The position numbers were made by a program, and so were the translations under genes. A stretch of 64,000 nt of DNA from Onchocerca volvulus (Eukaryota > Nematoda > Chromadorea > Rhabditida > Onchocercidae), in NCBI GenBank assembly GCA_000499405.2, contig HG738138.1, positions 20,933,753 through 20,997,752 of the forward strand. Direction: 5' to 3'. Positions 13,701 to 27,175 of this stretch are shown in pieces (position 1 is the stretch's first letter; every line of letters begins with the position of its first letter). The notes beneath the pieces were generated by a model. The model saw only the letters and a program-made list of their open reading frames with translations. It was not told the DNA's origin and did not search any database.

Positions 13701-15394
13701 CAAATGAAAAAAACAGAAAATACTTGGAAGAAATTTCTAACACAATTACACTGTGTTAGAAAGCCTATGGAAAGATCTATAAGCAGTGTTAAATTCTCCC
13801 CATTTTCTTTCTCATCAATCATAAAATTGTTTCCCGAAATACTGAATGGTAATTAAATGGTACCAGGAGGTATTCGCTAATCAGGATGGTGTAATCGGTT
13901 AGGAGATTGCTCCTATGCAAGACACGATATAATTCGTGGAATGATACTACATTGCAACCAATCGTCTGCATGAAGATATTATCTGCATTGAGTTAATATT
14001 GTTCTTATAGGAATGTTTTCTCCCACAGTTCATTTTTTCTTTGTGAAAGTTAAGAATGAAGTAAATTTGAAAACTTAATTTTAACTTCTATTTTCAATTT
14101 TAACTTCCATGCAATTAACTTATTTGAGGTTCTAGGTGCATATGAATTTTCCCTCTTTTGTTTAAATATACGAAATTTTCAGATAATGATAATTGAAAAA
14201 AACATAATTGAGAAAATAATATAATATAATGTATTGCTGATATCTTCATTCAAAACTAAAAAAAAAATTGCAAATTGTTTGCATATTTTTGAATGCATGC
14301 GAAGAAATTTTAATGGTATTAAATCACTAAAAAAGTATATTATCCTTTTTTTTGTTCCAGGATCAAATTCATTTTGCTACTTTTCTATTCGGTATTATGT
14401 TATTATTTTAGAAATTGTGCCAATCGAGCAAGTAAAAGCTAACAAAGAGAGCTTTTTAAAAAATAAAAGGAGTTTTTGTTTTTTCTTGCAAATTTTGCAA
14501 GTCACCTGTTATGACGAAGCAGTCATATGTTTATCACTTTTGTTTTCTTGCATTGCAATTAATTTTGGTCTAACAAAGTAATGTTGAACTAAAATTTTGA
14601 AAAATAAGAGGAAAGGAGTATTTTTATATTACTGGTTTCAGTGATGAAAAGTTCGTTGTTAGTGATGTTGTCATTGTTACTTGTTTGAAACAGTGCGCAA
14701 ACAAAAATAAATTTTTGGTTCAGAACTAGAATGAAAATTTTGCAGTTTCTATTCAAAACTGAGATCACTTGTTGACATTTTAATTGAAAACCTATGATAA
14801 TCATGATGTTTGAAATGCTTGACAAAATCGATCATGATACATTACTAAAAATGTTCGTAAAGGAGAAAAAAACTACTAGTAATTTGATAACCGAGATACC
14901 ATAATAACAAAAGATTTACAGTAGCATACAATTATAAACTGAGAAGGGGAATATCTGTAATTGCTTAAGATGAGAGAATTAAATTGCAATAAATGTTCCA
15001 ATCATATCATAATTTTCAATGAATGAAAGAATTTCAAATTAATATCATCTTCTGGACATTGAATTCTCGAGTTCTATGGTGTTTCGAGTGCCCAAGAATT
15101 GTTTAGTTCTTCTCCTCATGCAACGTTGTTTAGTGAATATCACAACAATAATATTTGCTTTGCTTATCTTGAAATTATAATTCTTTCTGAAAATATATGC
15201 AGAACTCAACTGTCAGTCTTATTTATATTGAATGACAATATTGCCATTAATATTGGGATTAGTAATTGTGTCAATAAAATTATTTTTATCCACTCTTATG
15301 CCTATAATTTATGTACAGATATTTGGAAATTGACATTTTAATGAAATATTGAATATAAATAAGGGAAAAAGAAAGTTTGATTAATGTATTTCAG
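7724..15394. other. Long stretch without supported genes
   Basis: This is AT-rich DNA with scattered short open frames that I cannot tell from chance. It has a 21-nt poly-A tract at about 12016-12036 and short repeats of an AAAATGATATAT motif near 11520-11560. Upstream exons of the gene ending at 15566 may be hidden here, but I could not recover any with consistent phase. Confidence 0.5.
13874..13960 (+). other. Degenerate tRNA-like sequence
   Basis: A D-arm-like block (GGTGTAATCGGTTAGG) is followed by a small TTGC/GCAA hairpin and a CACGA/TCGTG stem where a T-arm would lie. The T-loop is only 6 nt and no 7-bp acceptor stem can be drawn, so a working tRNA is unlikely. It may be a decayed tRNA or tRNA-derived element, or chance. 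Confidence 0.2.
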
Positions 15395-15566
15395 GAACAG
15401 TCTTGGAGATTTTTGATCCAACTAATATGAAGACGATTTGTGAGATTTATAAGATTCGAGAAGGTTTAACAATTTTGCAAATTTTGCTTTTTTTAATCCT
15501 TGTTTTTGCTACTCAGAAAATGAAGAAATTCGGATTAATATAGCCGAAATCGAAAATGAATTGTAA
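15395..15566 (+). CDS. Last two exons of an unrecognised gene (partial)
   Basis: Two short exons fit together in phase. The first (15395-15463) follows a strong TTTCAG acceptor and reads TVLEIFDPTNMKTICEIYK. The donor is GTTTAA and the intron is 53 nt, ending CTACTCAG. The second exon (15517-15566) reads NEEIRINIAEIENEL and stops at TAA. The joined sequence looks like a helical or coiled-coil C-terminus. No family is recognised and the upstream exons were not found, so this could still be chance. Supporting it are the clean acceptor, the short intron and matching phases (69 nt = 2+66+1, 50 nt = 2+48). Confidence 0.4.
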
Positions 15567-18500
15567 GCTGTATGGCTAGCCAAACATTCATCTATCACGA
15601 CTGCCTGATGTATTTCATATTGCTTTTTCCCTGTTTTCCATCTTTTATCCTGGGGTTTGTACTGTTGTGGAAGATTTCTTTTTCGCTCCAAATTGATAAC
15701 ACTGATTCGCGTTGAATTCTGCAGAAGTCTTGTTAAATGATAAAAATATAAGGCGTGAAAATTTAAATGAATTCAAGAATTGTCACTTGCCAGCAGTTCA
15801 ATTCAAAAATGTGGAGCGTCGAGCGTTGCAGTCGGCAGTAAAATGATACCACGCATTTTTTCCAATTATTTCATTTATGTAATAATGACGGATGGTAATG
15901 AAGAAGTGCGCATAGAAATGTGGGCTCGAGATTTTTCGGGGTAAGGAAAAAAACCACAATTGACAAAATGTTGATTGATTTGCCAATACGGCAGAACCGG
16001 TGTGATGGCTTTTTAACCTTTGCGTTACCATCATTCTTAGAAACTAGCTGGCCTACTGTAAACTACTGCTAGAGCACTTTGTTATTTGCCCTGCTTTGGT
16101 ATCTTCCGTTCCTTATTCATAAGTCATCGAAAATAAACTAGGATTTCAACCTGAACAATCAAAGCAAGACTAGCATGTACTAGATTAGCGAAAGATTCTT
16201 TCATTCTTAAGATCTGCGTGGCATCTCTTTTCTTCTTATTATAACTTACAATCTTCATTTTACGCAGTAATTATTTCAATGACGTTTTAAAATCGTTATA
16301 ATAATTCAATTTTTATCAAAATATTATTTTCATCCTAATCATAATAATAAAAATCGTGAAAATATGAGAATAAAAGAATAAAGACAGCAAGCAATGCAAT
16401 AACACAGTTTTTAAAAAATAAAATATTCTTATCAAACCATTCTCAGCTGTTGGAATCAAAAAGATATGAATATTATAAGAAACGAAAGAACGAAAATTGT
16501 CATGGTGCTAAATCATATGCGAATATATTTTAATTTTATTTTTTGTAAATTTTTTTCCAAACAATTTTTATTTCAAGTCAGCTTATTTCATTTTCTAATT
16601 ATTGCAGCAACTTTTATCCCATTTTGTGTTGAGTAATTATACAATTATTGATCATTTCTCCTGCAAAACTGAATTATACTATTTTCTTAAACAAATGTAT
16701 AATTTCGACAGAATATTCTTGATCATTCCAGCTCCAAATTCTACTTTGTGAATTTCTCTAGTTTTTGATTATCACATTAGCCGAATTTAAATCCCATATT
16801 TTAAAAAACGAATGATCTAATATTTCTGAAAAAATGTGAAAAACTCAACTCATATGTTAGAGATTTCGACCAATGCTTAAGAAATGAATGTTTTCAGTGA
16901 TTTTTTTTTTTTCACACTAAGCCATAGTGACTTAAGTTTCCAGAAAATATGTAGTACTCTTCAAATTTGACAAATGTGGCAATAGAGTTGCAAAATTAGA
17001 AACTGAACATGCAGTACTAGATTGATGCTTCAAAAAGTTCGGCTTAGGAACACACCAAATTCAATTTTTTACAGAATCATTTCAATTTTTTTTTTTTTTC
17101 TTAATTTGCTCTCGGAATGAACATTTGCCAATATGTTACAATAATTGAGAATTAGGTATCACATCGCCTTCAAATCTTTGACTTTCGTTTTTGATTAATG
17201 AAGACATTCTGGGCAAATGCTTTCGCAGTCGGACGTGTCGCCACGGTCCAAGAATTTCACCTCTCACACAGCGATACGAATGCCTCCGTCCGTCCCTCTT
17301 AACATTATCTCAGATCAGAAAACCGAGAAAATAGAACGGAAATCCTATTTTATTATTTCATGCACAAGGCATTCACCCGCATTGAGCACTCAAATTTTTT
17401 CAAAGTAAACTTGTTAACCACCATACGTTACCGATCTAAGTAACGTACGAAAAATTGGCAAGGAGCCCAATTTTTATCCAGTGAATGGACCAAGTCCTGA
17501 AATGCAAATCCAGTACGAACTTTTTAACGGCAATAATGACGATATATACTTTGAGAGTTGGAAGTACCGCGGATGCTGGCATCAGACTTGCCCTCTCATA
17601 AATGTTCGTCAACAGGTTTAACTTGCACCCGTTCCGATAGTCTATATTTTACATTATGTTTGCTGGACACAATAATTGTCTTAAACGCTTTATATCTGTC
17701 CTGAAAATGGTTATCGGTCGCTGTGAAAGAAATTGAACATTTGAAATTGATATTCTAAAGATCCAAAAATCACTTTTTCCTGTAGAAAATTAAATTTGTG
17801 AAATAAGAACGAAAAATCTGCAAAAATCATTTGTAAATTATGGCTTCATTCTTTAATAAGACATAGAGCAGAGCTCACAATAATTATCCAATCTTTGTTT
17901 CAATAGCATACTTTTTAATTCATCTGGTGTCTTCTGACTTTTTTAATTAATTAGTTTACGAAACTGAACAAATAGATTGAAACTTGCATTGCAAGTTAGA
18001 ACAAAACCTGAATCGAAAGCAAAAAAAACATTGTGTTTTCATATTTTTTGTATAAAAACACGACATTTTTGTTGAAGGCATTCTCCGAGAAAAAAATGTA
18101 TGAAATTTACTCATACATCATCTTTTTATTCAGAGCCTTTTCCAGTATTTTATAATTTTGACACACTTCCATATTTTCACTTTATCATAAAATTAATTCG
18201 TTTTCACTTGATTCGTTTATCTTTCTAACTTTCAGTCATAAAAGAAATATTTTTGGAAAAAATAAAAAAATTTGCTGCAAATTTATTTCTTACCCAATTT
18301 TATCAACAGCTGAAGATTTCATAATTTTCTCGCAGCATTTTTTGGAAATTTTGGAGTAACAAATCTGTAGCTCACAATGTGAAGAACAACGATTACATTA
18401 CTTCAATAATTCAGTTAAATGAGTCATTTTATTTGTTTTCACTGTACAAATGATGAACTTTTCTGAACAAATATATACATACATATTAATGCACAACATT

Positions 18501-19083
18501 CAGTTGAAGTGTGCAAATTCCTTGATTCAAAATATGAATATAATAGCTTAATAATCCCTTAAACAACAGAAATTCATTTACTGTTAACATGCATGATATC
18601 TTATATATTATACATATCCATCGAAGATTTTCGAAAAATACATATTGACATATTTGAACACAAAAGGATGAGGAATAAATCAAAGCTCAGTTCTGGATTT
18701 GAGATAACAAAAATTATTATCTGAAGAGATAATGAGATTCCAGAAATTAATCAGAGCAAATGTTGATTATATGATAATAAAATTTGAAATTGATTAAAAA
18801 ATATAACTTGAACTGTAGAAATGGTTTCAAAATGAACAAATATCCAGTGAGATATTGTGCTATTATCATAGAAATACAATGATTAAAACTGCGAAGGTCA
18901 GATTCAACAAAATCTTCATCAGTTATAAATAATTCGGATGAAAAGCGCAGATTATCAACTTTTACTTCAAAGATGGTAAATAGCGGGTTAAGTGGACTAA
19001 AGTGAAACTTAGAAATTGTTAATAAAAACTGAAATAAATTCAGAATAAGAATGAATATTTACAATATAATACTTAATTTCATT
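15567..19083. other. Intergenic stretch, mostly featureless
   Basis: The stretch is AT-rich with poly-T tracts near 16900 and 17085. A less AT-rich island at about 17210-17640 holds the exon-like frame listed separately. I see no other gene. Confidence 0.45.
17418..17615 (+). pseudogene. Exon-like open frame, unrecognised; possible gene remnant
   Basis: There are 66 open codons with protein-like composition, including KEPNFYPVNGPSPEMQIQY and YRGCWHQTCPLINVRQQ. They end at CAG before GTTTAA, which could be a splice donor. The same frame upstream is open to 17217 apart from two TAA codons at 17406 and 17415, which suggests a broken copy. No good acceptor precedes it. The opposite strand is also open for 48 codons here, so strand and reality are both uncertain. 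Confidence 0.2.
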
Positions 19084-21193
19084 TTAATATAACGATGAGG
19101 ACAATGAATTATATCCTGATGATGATTGCGATGAGATTCGCTCACGCCATGGGATGTATTTTTGAATAGTTGTATTCAGAAAGTTCAAATCAGTTGATTC
19201 GATGGAATATCCTCGAGAATAATCCGAGGAACCTCGCCTTGAACTGGCGGTGCTGCTGCAGCATTCTTCAGCAGCGGATGTGAATGATAAATCGCCTTCA
19301 ATTCCGATATCCTCTTCTGCCTTATCCCAAGTCATTTCTTCTTCCCACCAATGTTCCGCAATCGTTCCGGTTAAATATTTGTGATAGATAGCGTCCAGTC
19401 GTTCTGACTGTTCACGCGTGAAATAGTTTTTCCAGTCTCCACTTCCACCTTTCCGGATGAAGGTATTCTGCCGTCTAGAAATGTAAAATTAAATTGCTAA
19501 AAATCAGATGTAGGACAGTTAATAACAATGGAGCAAGTGCTTGCTTCACTTTCCTAGATACTCTAAATTACTTTTCTCATTTTGATTAATTGATGTCAAA
19601 AAGATAGTGTCTCACAAGTTTGTACTTCTTTACAGCATCGACATATTGCCAAAACGAAATGATCAATCAAATCGCACATGGCACTTTTTTATTACTCGCA
19701 ATCAATTCTTTTTTAAATAATTAATCTTTTAATTCTTCTTTCAACTGTTTTTTTTTTTTGAAAATGACGTGAATTTTAAAAACGGCCATTGAACTGTAAA
19801 AATTTGTCATTTCGTTTTTATCGACTGACAATCATTTATCAAAAACGGAAATGCTGAGAACGTTTATTGTTATATATATGATAGCAGAAGAGTAATATTT
19901 TTAGATATCAGTTTTCGTAGGGCCAAAGTATTTTAATAATCTCTGAAAATCTTGTAAGTTGCTTAAAATTTAATTCAAAAATCAATTAAAAATTTACAGA
20001 TTATTTTCTGGGAACCATCGCCACTGATCCTGCTTCATCGATTTGATCGTGCTGTTTGTCACAATTTGGCTTAATATAGCCTCATCCCGAACATTTTTTG
20101 CAGCCTTGCCGCCCAAGAATTCGCCAATCTTCAAAATAGATTGCCGCAAATCGGCACACATATTTTCGTATTTCAAAAACAGCACATTTTCGTCGTTAAT
20201 ATGTGGAAGCCAACTGAGCAGATAGTCGAAATAATTCCCGAATGCGATATTTTTTGTTAGGAAAAGTTCGAGAAAGGCCGAAAAGTCACCATGCTCATAA
20301 TTGTAGATTTTGAAATTGCGATTATGATAAAAGTAGCTGAAATTTCAATTCATTATTAGAATTCTTTTTTTTTGCAGTTTGATGTTTGAGCGACAAAAAT
20401 TTCAATCAACTACTGACTTTGCAAGACTATTGAGACAGCTGAACTAGAAGTTAACCTCGTAAGACAATCTTTTGGATTTCGAACAGCAAGAATATATTTG
20501 GCATTGCTGTTTTTTGGCACGTTATACCATGTGAAATGTGTTTTCAATAGCCGTGGCGAATCTAAATTATCGGCAAATTTTGCACCCATTCGTTCAATCA
20601 TTGGACTCGTTATGCAAAGTTCTAAAATAGATTAATTAGGACAAATTCAATGAAGAAAAAATTAAACAGAGAAATAACTGCAAAATGTGAAATAATTAAA
20701 CAGACATACCACGTCCCACTTGTGGTCCGTAGTTGTCAGTCAACAGTTGTGAGCAAATATGTTGTATCCACGTGGTACCACATTTAGGATAAGTACATAC
20801 GAAGATATCAGTATCACGTGGTGTCATAGCCTTTGCACTTCTGCAATAAAATCAAGCTAAAATGGTTTTTTAAATTTCTCTAAAAATTTATCGGTTTTCA
20901 AATGACGAATTTAAAGAGTACTCTGTACCAAAAATATGAATTTGAGTTATTTAAGAATTGCTAAAAATAAGGATTTTTTTTTTCAAATGATACCTTACAA
21001 ATTCAGGCTTGAAGACCGGTGGCCAAATTTCGTTATCAATGCAGGATTGTTTAGGCTGGCCGTTCAGTTGAAAAACAAATGCATTTTCATGGTCTTCCAG
21101 ACTGCAGGATGCAGAATTTGATACATGTGTGGCTGTGGGCAAATCGGTGCCCTCGATTTTCAATTTACGGTTAAGTTTACTTGTTGGGGCCAT
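19084..21193 (-). CDS. ssu-1: Cytosolic sulfotransferase, SSU-1-like, with a long Ser-rich C-terminal tail
   Basis: This enzyme transfers sulfonate from PAPS to a small hydroxylated substrate in the cytosol. Five exons give exactly 408 aa: 20994-21193, 20710-20840, 20456-20621, 19998-20336 and 19084-19474. The 5'-phosphosulfate loop YPKCGTTW is at 84-91; most relatives have Ser where this has Cys87. KTHF holds the catalytic His139. The 3'-phosphate site VRNPKD is at 157-162. The PAPS signature [10 protein letters not shown] is at 286-295. About 75 extra residues follow, rich in Ser and Tyr, which usual sulfotransferases of about 290-350 aa lack. In C. elegans, SSU-1 is the cytosolic sulfotransferase of the ASJ sensory neuron; orthology is inferred. 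The start MAPTSK is the first ATG in frame. Confidence 0.93.
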
Positions 21194-21550
21194 TTGAAGA
21201 AAACAGATTCTCACGTTTCTAGGAGCGGTAATGGAACTCCAGAGCGGTAGTACTGTATTAGTAGTATAGTATTAGTGATAATGATGATAGTAGTAGTGAT
21301 AGCAATATGAACTTGTTAAAGTTTGCTACCAGGGTTGCATGCCCTTTAAATACATTTGGTGGAGACGGAAACCCTCAGATGTTTCCCCGAGAGGAATGTG
21401 TACCGCCCCCAAACAAACGTCCGATAGCGCCGCCCATTGTCGGGGAACTTCTAATCATTCAGCCACCATGTGCCGGTGACTTGATTCTTCCTCCCACGCT
21501 AACGATAATTGTGATCGGTTATTGGGAAATTGTTTCTTATTGAAACTTAT
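21194..21550. promoter_or_regulatory. Upstream region of the sulfotransferase gene, with triplet repeats and a GC-rich block
   Basis: Just upstream of the ssu-1 start lies an imperfect AGT/GAT triplet run (about 21247-21305). After it comes a block of clearly higher GC content (about 21340-21520) with CCGCCCCC- and GCGCCGCCC-like motifs. A 78-codon Pro-rich plus-strand frame (21307-21543) covers the block. It has no splice sites or recognisable family, so I take the block as promoter or enhancer DNA. Confidence 0.3.
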
Positions 21551-24500
21551 AAACAAATAAGGAGAGAGCGAGCGGAGATGTCACAAATGCATGAAAGTTT
21601 GCATGTTTATTTTAAGTAATTTTGCGAAATTACTTTGATAAAATATCGAAAAATTATTTCTCAAAAGCTTAATTGTTTTGAGCATTTGCAATGAAATTTT
21701 GCTTTAAGCATCAATTGACATATTTTAAACTGATTTTGGCTCATTTTAGACCGCTTGATGTTAAAAAATCACTCCCAACATCAACCTTATAATGTTGTAA
21801 AATTGCATACAATTAAGCATGTATCGAATGACAAGAGCAATAACTCTGGCTGTTGAATAATTTTGCCAAGTAATTTCAATAAAATATATAATGAATAATT
21901 CTTAGTCTGTCATTGATAACTAGCAATCAAATTTAATCACCATATACTTCTTGGACGCCTTTATGCGCAATGCGCCACTTTCTCAAGATTAACTTGCTAG
22001 CAATCGAACTATTTTGTTTGAATCATAGATAATTTAAATAATTTAATTCTGGGTTATAAAAATGGTGTCACCATATTTCGATACTATTCACTGTTTTAAT
22101 CTATTTATAATGAAAACTCTCTTTTATTGGTTACTGTATTTTTGACGAAACGCTTTTTTCGTTTCAAATCGTTTTCAAATCATCGCTTTCATTTCTCTCC
22201 TTCATTTCTTTTATTTTAATTGCTCTAAGGAAGACATTGAAATTTGCGAAGCTACTAGGCAATTTTGAGTACTTCCTGAAAATAGACAAAATCATTTTTA
22301 CTTACATATCATCACTTACTATTAGAAACATGATCATTAAATGATATATGCCATATGAGGCATAAACAGAGTCTCGCGTATCAAACTTTCACATCAATGC
22401 CTTAAATAATTATGTTTCAAAATCATTATCAGAATTTGGGAGTAATTAAAAATAAAAGCATCAGTTCTCTTAAAATCGATCGAAACGATGACATATTATA
22501 TCAGAATGAAAAAAAAAAAAACTTGTTCATTACGAAATTCTTAAAAAACTTGGTGGGACATTTTAAACAAATAATGATGATGACGAATGATCGAAACAAT
22601 GACAAAGGTTTTTCATTATAGTTATGATACTTTCGATTTGCAGTTTCGGGAATTTGCATAGAAGGTATGCAAACTTAGAAAGAAGGCAAAAAGCTATGAG
22701 AGAGAATGGAATAAGGTGAAGGCAGTGAAGCGAATACTGGAATAGAGGATGAAAATTATGCCAACATGATTAAAAGTGCTGAACTTGTTGATTTTAGTTC
22801 TTTTAATTATTTAAATAAACAATACTTTAATGAAAAAGCTAATAACTGTTGTTTTTTTTTAAAGTTTGCTGATGAAAAGTAAATGGAAATTTTCAGATTG
22901 TTTAATTTTTTTTTGTACTTCCAAATTTGTAAAACATTTCGAAAAGTACGAAAGTGCAAAATAGTTGTTCTTAATTATATGTAATATTTGAATAAGATTC
23001 GGCGACAAGGAATGATCGTTCATCTATCCTCATTATTTATCACACTATGCTAATACAGAAAGTGATGTAATATGCGCTATACTTGCCAGCTAATTTACCA
23101 AAATACAATAAAAATAAGTGCAAAAAAAACCAAAGAAGTGTTGGAAATTTTTCATCAAATGAAATGCAACAAATTCCAAATTGTTGACAATTAATTGCTT
23201 ATTTTAAAAAAAAGGAATACGTTTTTAAATGATAGCCAAGTAATCACGCTTATAATTTTCTTTCACGCAATCATTTTTCTACCACATGATGGCATAAATT
23301 CCCAGTTTGATATTTATGTTTTATTGTTTAAAATTATTTTTCCGACTAATTCTGAACTTCAAATTCTTAAAGGGAATGATAAAAATGATGAAGAATTCTG
23401 TTCATTCGTTTTTGCAAGAATGGGAATAGAAGATTACGTAAGAATCAAATAGGATGGTGGACCATATGAGAAAATTCAAGTGGTTTAACTTTGTAGCATA
23501 ATCCTGTCTTTCTAAATGTACTAATTTAATATTTATGTATTAATTCAGTTTCCGGGAAATATTATGTTTTGTTTTTTTCATTCTCACAGTAAGAAACCTG
23601 CCGGAATATTAAACAGTCCCAGAAGTATTTCTTGTATGGGAGCGCTTATCCATAAGATTGATTAGTTTTTTTGAAACATTCTTCGAAGTGTAAAATGGCA
23701 CGTATATCGGTATTAACACGATTGATGTGATGTGAGATGATGGTGATGAAAAAAGAAAAACTGCAATTTTAAAAATTGTCAGTGCAATTTTACATTTCAT
23801 TTAAAATTCCATTTCAGTTTTAATTTACCCATATACACTAGGACTGATATTTCGATCATTCGTTTATTTCCGTAAGAACAATAGTCTCCTCAGCATAGAT
23901 TATCGTGAAAAATGTGTCACCGTATCAATCATATTCTTTATTATTTAATAATTAATTTTTCTGTTTTGTTTGCTTATTCCTTATTTGTCGGTTTTATTAA
24001 TTTTCGATTTCCATTATGAAATGACTTATTCACCATTCTAATCTTTGGCTAATGAGATTTTATTCAAAAAATTCACGAAAAAATATAAACAATCATTATC
24101 TCTTGACAGAATTCTGAACATTTAATCAACAACTTTTGTATTAACATTTCAATTATTCTATGGCTTCGTTATCAACATGGCGGTATTCTATGATTCTGAT
24201 GAAAAATATACTTTAAAAAAAATGGAAATACCTGAATTCTGGCAGATTAAAAGATAATAGGAAAATTATGATAAACGGAAAAATCAACGATCACTGGTTT
24301 ATTGAAAAGGGAAAACAACAAATATGTGGTAGAGATGGAGATATTAATAAATTGATAGTCATATGCAAACGATATGGAAATTATGTTTGAGCTAATTTTA
24401 ATCCTCTCTTCATTTTCTTGGCTAAATTTCTTTTACTTCTGACCCGAAATAATGCTTACAAAAGGAGTTTCGTTAAAATAGAAAAAACAATGTCATCTCA

Positions 24501-26842
24501 AATGATATAATGAAACAGCTAATATACTTTATTTTAGTAGTGGTCAGTCGAATGGAAATGTGATATAAATTTGTAGGAAAAATGTTGGCATAAATTTTTC
24601 CTTCCAATTCAAATCGATAAAATTAATAAAAGTTAGTGTTTATTGGCTGCGTAAAATTGACCAGCCAGACAGACGTTGTGACGAATCGAGCGGATCTGCT
24701 TGGATAATGAAGAAATATTACTACGAATCCGCTGGCATTGGATTTTTCTTTCATCAGAGAGACCTCGTGATGCTGTCTTTTGCTGATATTTTGAAATATT
24801 ATCATGTGTTTACAAAATTAAGCGTCATATGAAAGAAGGAGAAGCAGGAAATGTATTGGAAACCAGTTCGAGAAAAACATACCAATCGCTCACTGTGAAT
24901 GTGAATGCATCCAAAAGCAAAGCGAAATTGAACTCCGCAATGTTTCACCTTCGCCTTCCTTCCTTGATGGTCAACCACCTATCATGCAATATGAACAAAC
25001 AAATATGAATGCAGCGAAAGGGTGATAATGTTTATGATATAAATAACAATAATGAAGAAAGTAAGGAATACTTCGATCATTTCAACATTCTACTTGAAGT
25101 TTGGGAGCCTCAAGGGAAAGACAATTTGAAATCGAAATATGGCCCATTCAAAGCTTATCAATAAATAAAAATTTCTTTTTTTATTCTTTATTCTTTTGCT
25201 TTTCCTTCTTTCACTTTTTCTTCCTCCTTCATTTCGACATCTCTTGCCCTGTAACTGATTAAAATCATAGCTAATGATTCAGAAGATATGATAGCGAATC
25301 CCTTAATTAAAAAATCTGTGTGCTTGTCAAATACCACTTCTTTTAAAAGTCATAAAGGCAACAGCAATGATTAAAATGCAAGAAAAATAATTTTCAGAAT
25401 AGTTGATAGATACAATAATAGCACTTGATAAAAGGGAATTTTTTTTTTGTTTTTTTTTTCATTGAATTATCAGCTATGTTTTTAAAGGGAATTTGCGCCA
25501 GGATCAAAATTCATTTGTAACATTCATTAAATATATATGATTTGTACATAAATTAATTGGTATTTATTAAGTTAGTGATGATGACACATCTTAAAGTTGC
25601 CGAAAGATGAGTAAGAGAGAGAATGTCAGTTGACAAATGTTTTCCATTTGTAGTGAAGTTGTGGAAATAATTTTTTTACGAAAATGACATCATTGTCATA
25701 CCAAAAGTCAAATCACTCGAGAACGATTTAAATGACAATACTGAGAATGAGAATGATGAAAGTTCGCTCAGTCTTCAAGAAACCATCTCCGTCCCTTCTT
25801 CCTTCCTTTGACTCATTTGTCACCTGTTGTCATCGAGTAAGTTCCAATTACCAGTGTGATGCATTCCCAGCAATTTCAATGAAACATTCCATCAGACTGA
25901 GAGGTATTTAGTATTAACTGCTCATTGAAAATCGACACTTTTTCAAGCCACGTGGTTGTCAATTTGGGAGCTTTGCCAACAATATTGGATTTTTTTACAT
26001 CGAAAGTGCGAGTACAAATGGACATACACATACACATACGCACACACATGCACACATGCACACAAACAACATAATCGAATGGATCATAGAGTGAATCGTG
26101 TTGATAATGGGTAAAACCTTGAATAAACGGAGCGGAACTTTCAAATGAAAATCTGAAAAGAGAGTTCTCGATATTCCGATCCGTTTTCTGCAATGACAGC
26201 ATCATTAAGATAGGATATAAGATCGGCCATGTGAGTATTACCTTAGATTGGTCGGAAAGTTCCATTTGAAGCTCATTGTCGGAGATGTCAATATAGGTGA
26301 AAAAAATGCTATTTTATCAAAATCAGCTTTTATTGGAAGAAATTTTATAGCGTTACTTTAAAGTATAATTGCAGCCCACTGTTGCAAATGTTACAGAAAT
26401 GGATAAATAAGCTTCTCAGCATTGAAAATGCTAAAGACAAAGATGGAAGGATGCATACTTGAAGTCTATCCTGAAATCTGTCAAGTGTTAACTTAAAAAT
26501 GCCCAATTTCTCAGTTTATTCTGCTTTATGGTTGTGTAATGTATGGTATTAAATACATGTGTTCATCTGAAATGGCGTCTGATTGGAATAGCAAGTGCAT
26601 TTCAATTGACTTATAGATTAAAGGTCATGCATAGAAATAATTGCCAGAATAATTGTTGCTCCAGAAAATTCTGGGAAAATAATTTCTTTTCAGATTAGGA
26701 CGATATAGTTATAAAATTATTACCAGGATCATTTAAAGTTCATTCATTACAAATTTCCTGCGTGCTTTTCATTAGAATCCAGAAATCTTTCAGTTCTAAA
26801 TTAAAAACATAATAAACTTGTTTCTTCTTTCTTCACATGTAC
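21551..26842. other. Intergenic stretch without supported genes
   Basis: The stretch is AT-rich with T and A runs near 22500, 22850 and 25440. The short frames here lack splice sites or family resemblance. The longest, minus-strand 25876-26265, is built partly on a CA microsatellite and is not called. Confidence 0.5.
26022..26068. repeat. CA-rich microsatellite
   Basis: This is an imperfect run of CA, CATA and CACATG units. On the opposite strand it makes a Cys/Val/Met-rich artificial reading frame. Confidence 0.85.
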
Positions 26843-27175
26843 TGAATATATTCTGTTAAATGCAGGGAAAAATGAAACAGCCGTACGTTGTCTGTGACAC
26901 AGCAGCATACCCCGTATTGCATCATTTTTCGTCATCCAATTATCGAAAAAGAAAAGAAGAATTAAAATTTCAACTATGCCTCGCTGATCGTATTTGTATG
27001 TAAACAAAGCTTTTGGCAGTCAATTGATCAATTATTCACCCAGTCAGTCGATCAATCATTCGTTTAATCAGTCATTCGCTGTTTCAGAAAAAATTCACTA
27101 TCTAGATGGATTTATCATTTATGTTTTATGGATCCAAGATATCCTCTTCATTTGATGATCTTGAGGAAATTTCGT
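26843..27175 (+). repeat. Left arm of a ~330 bp inverted repeat
   Basis: The arm matches the reverse complement of 28080-28410 along most of its length with small gaps. A 22-bp perfect block at 26919-26940 pairs with 28312-28333. A second near-identical block, TTTTGGCAGTCAAT and following bases, lies near 27010. The arm also has a local GTCAATCATTC-type repeat at about 27019-27080. Confidence 0.75.

Noticed and set aside
13874..13960. Functional tRNA gene
   Set aside because: The D-arm resembles a tRNA, but the T-loop is short and no acceptor stem can be formed.
14234..14581. 115-codon plus-strand open frame
   Set aside because: It uses a non-ATG start and looks like chance in AT-rich DNA. 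A possible inner exon at 14361 would need a 20-nt intron.
25876..26265. 129-codon minus-strand open frame
   Set aside because: Its middle is made by a CA microsatellite, and the rest has no splice sites or family resemblance.
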